DNA from: an uncultured Collinsella sp.
GTDB taxonomy: Bacteria > Actinomycetota > Coriobacteriia > Coriobacteriales > Coriobacteriaceae
Assembly: GCA_900555585.1 (NCBI GenBank)
Contig: USLT01000030.1
Coordinates: forward strand, 1-7,208
DNA length: 7,208 bases
Direction of reading: 5' to 3'
Shown here: in pieces, positions 6,357-7,208 of the stretch
Layout: every line of letters starts with the position of its first letter
Position numbering within the stretch: the stretch's first letter is position 1
The notes under the pieces: generated by a model
Database searches by the model: none
The model's input: the letters and a program-made list of their open reading frames with translations, nothing else
Told to the model about the DNA's origin: nothing
Position numbers and translations under genes: made by a program

Positions 6357-7208
6357 CGGGCCGCCCGGGCGAACGCCAGCTCGACGAGCTCGGCGCACAG
6401 GTCGCAAAACTCGATGCCCGCATGGCGAGCCTCGTCGGGAACGAGCGATTCGGGCGTCATGCCCGGGATGTTATTGGTCTCGAGGATGATGGGGCCGTCC
6501 TCGGTCACGATCACATCCGTGCGAGAGATGCCAAAAAGACCAAGCGCGTTGTGCGCCCGGCAGGCGATATCTTGCACCTGCGCGTACACATCCTCGGGCA
6601 GCTGGGCGGGAATTCGATGGATATCGCTCGGATCGGCGTATTTGACCTCGAGATCATAGAACTCGGATTGCTTTGGCATCATGATCTCGACGACGGGCAG
6701 GGCGCGCAGCGTCTCCCCGTCACCGAGCGCCGCGACGGAGCACTCCACTCCGAACACGCGATGCTCGACCATGACCTTCTCCCCATGCTCGAACGCCAGC
6801 TCGATGGCGGCCGCGAGCTCGGAGGGGTCCTTGACCAGGGAGATCCCGTAGCTAGATCCGTTCACGACGGGCTTCACGAAGCTCTGGGGGCCCACGATCG
6901 CGACGATCTCCTCGATGGAAGGCATATCGTCGCGACCGAACGTGATGCCCGGCGCAATCGGAAGCCCGGCGCGAGCATACAGCAGCTTGGAGAGATCCTT
7001 ATCCATAGCGATACCGCTTGCAAGCGGAGAGGAACCCGTGTAGGGAATCCCCAGGAATTCGAGGACATGCTGGGTCATGCCGTCCTCTCCGCCCTTGCCG
7101 TGCAGGGCAATGAACGCCACGTCATACGCTTCGGAGGCCATGCGCTCGATGAACTTCGGGTCCGCGGGGTCTACCAACTCGACAGCGCCATATCCAGCCT
7201 CAAGGAGG
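6353..7208 (-). CDS. ddl: D-alanine--D-alanine ligase, partial at N-terminus
   Basis: This ATP-grasp enzyme joins two D-alanines for the peptidoglycan precursor stem in the cytoplasm. The frame is open to the right edge. The 284 visible residues lack about the first 30, which would include the N-terminal glycine-rich motif and one catalytic Glu. A TTG at 7177 is an internal Leu codon, not the start, because Ddl-like sequence (LLEAGYGAVE) continues upstream of it. Visible landmarks, numbered from the first whole codon, are LHGKGGEDG (35-43), IPYTGS (54-59), AMDKD (67-71), VKPVVNGSSYG (111-121), the lid segment FYDLEVKY (183-190), Arg229 and Asp231, and E-T-N-N-I-P-G-M-T (243-251), where Glu243 and Asn245 fit the metal-binding pair. 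The SLVP tail resembles D-Ala-D-Ala rather than D-Ala-D-Lac ligases, but substrate choice cannot be proven by eye. Its TGA stop overlaps the dinG start. Confidence 0.92.
   Translation of the reverse strand, partial: LLEAGYGAVELVDPADPKFIERMASEAYDVAFIALHGKGGEDGMTQHVLEFLGIPYTGSSPLASGIAMDKDLSKLLYARAGLPIAPGITFGRDDMPSIEEIVAIVGPQSFVKPVVNGSSYGISLVKDPSELAAAIELAFEHGEKVMVEHRVFGVECSVAALGDGETLRALPVVEIMMPKQSEFYDLEVKYADPSDIHRIPAQLPEDVYAQVQDIACRAHNALGLFGISRTDVIVTEDGPIILETNNIPGMTPESLVPDEARHAGIEFCDLCAELVELAFARAAR

Noticed and set aside
6357..6407. Upstream 17-codon extension of dinG
   Set aside because: It lies wholly inside the end of ddl, is Arg/Gly/Pro-rich with no domain character, and is less economical than the ATGA overlap start.

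Overview
The window is high-GC and almost entirely coding, with short or overlapping gene junctions. The paired PafB/PafC-type WYL regulators point to an actinobacterium. Together with the protein style, they are most consistent with the class Coriobacteriia (Collinsella/Olsenella/Eggerthella relatives). The lineage is an inference from protein character, not from a marker gene.

Layout. Positions 1-1322 (minus strand) hold the N-terminal 440 residues of a membrane-bound M28-type (aminopeptidase-like) protein that runs off the left edge. Positions 1323-1526 are the only real intergenic space, a divergent promoter region. Positions 1527-3444 (plus strand) hold two overlapping WYL-domain transcription regulators, pafB-like and pafC-like, forming one operon. 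Positions 3441-6356 (minus strand) hold a large DinG-type helicase with an N-terminal DEDDh 3'-5' exonuclease domain and a four-cysteine iron-sulfur site. Positions 6353-7208 (minus strand) hold D-alanine--D-alanine ligase, cut at its N-terminus by the right edge. The ligase and helicase genes overlap by four bases (ATGA). The helicase and pafC genes converge and share one CTAG as their stop codons. No RNA gene, mobile element, CRISPR array or integration signal was seen.

How the genes fit together. PafBC is known in mycobacteria as a DNA-damage-responsive transcription activator, and DinG helicases act in DNA repair, so the middle of the window reads as a DNA-damage neighbourhood. The ligase supplies the D-Ala-D-Ala dipeptide for peptidoglycan and appears translationally coupled to the helicase without an obvious functional link.

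Points most worth a second look are: a perfect 15-bp inverted repeat inside the 3' end of pafC and just beyond the dinG stop; an apparent Asp-to-Cys change at the predicted bridging-metal position of the M28 protein; and the coexistence of exonuclease motifs and iron-sulfur cysteines in one DinG. I found no convincing evidence of a wholly new system in this window.
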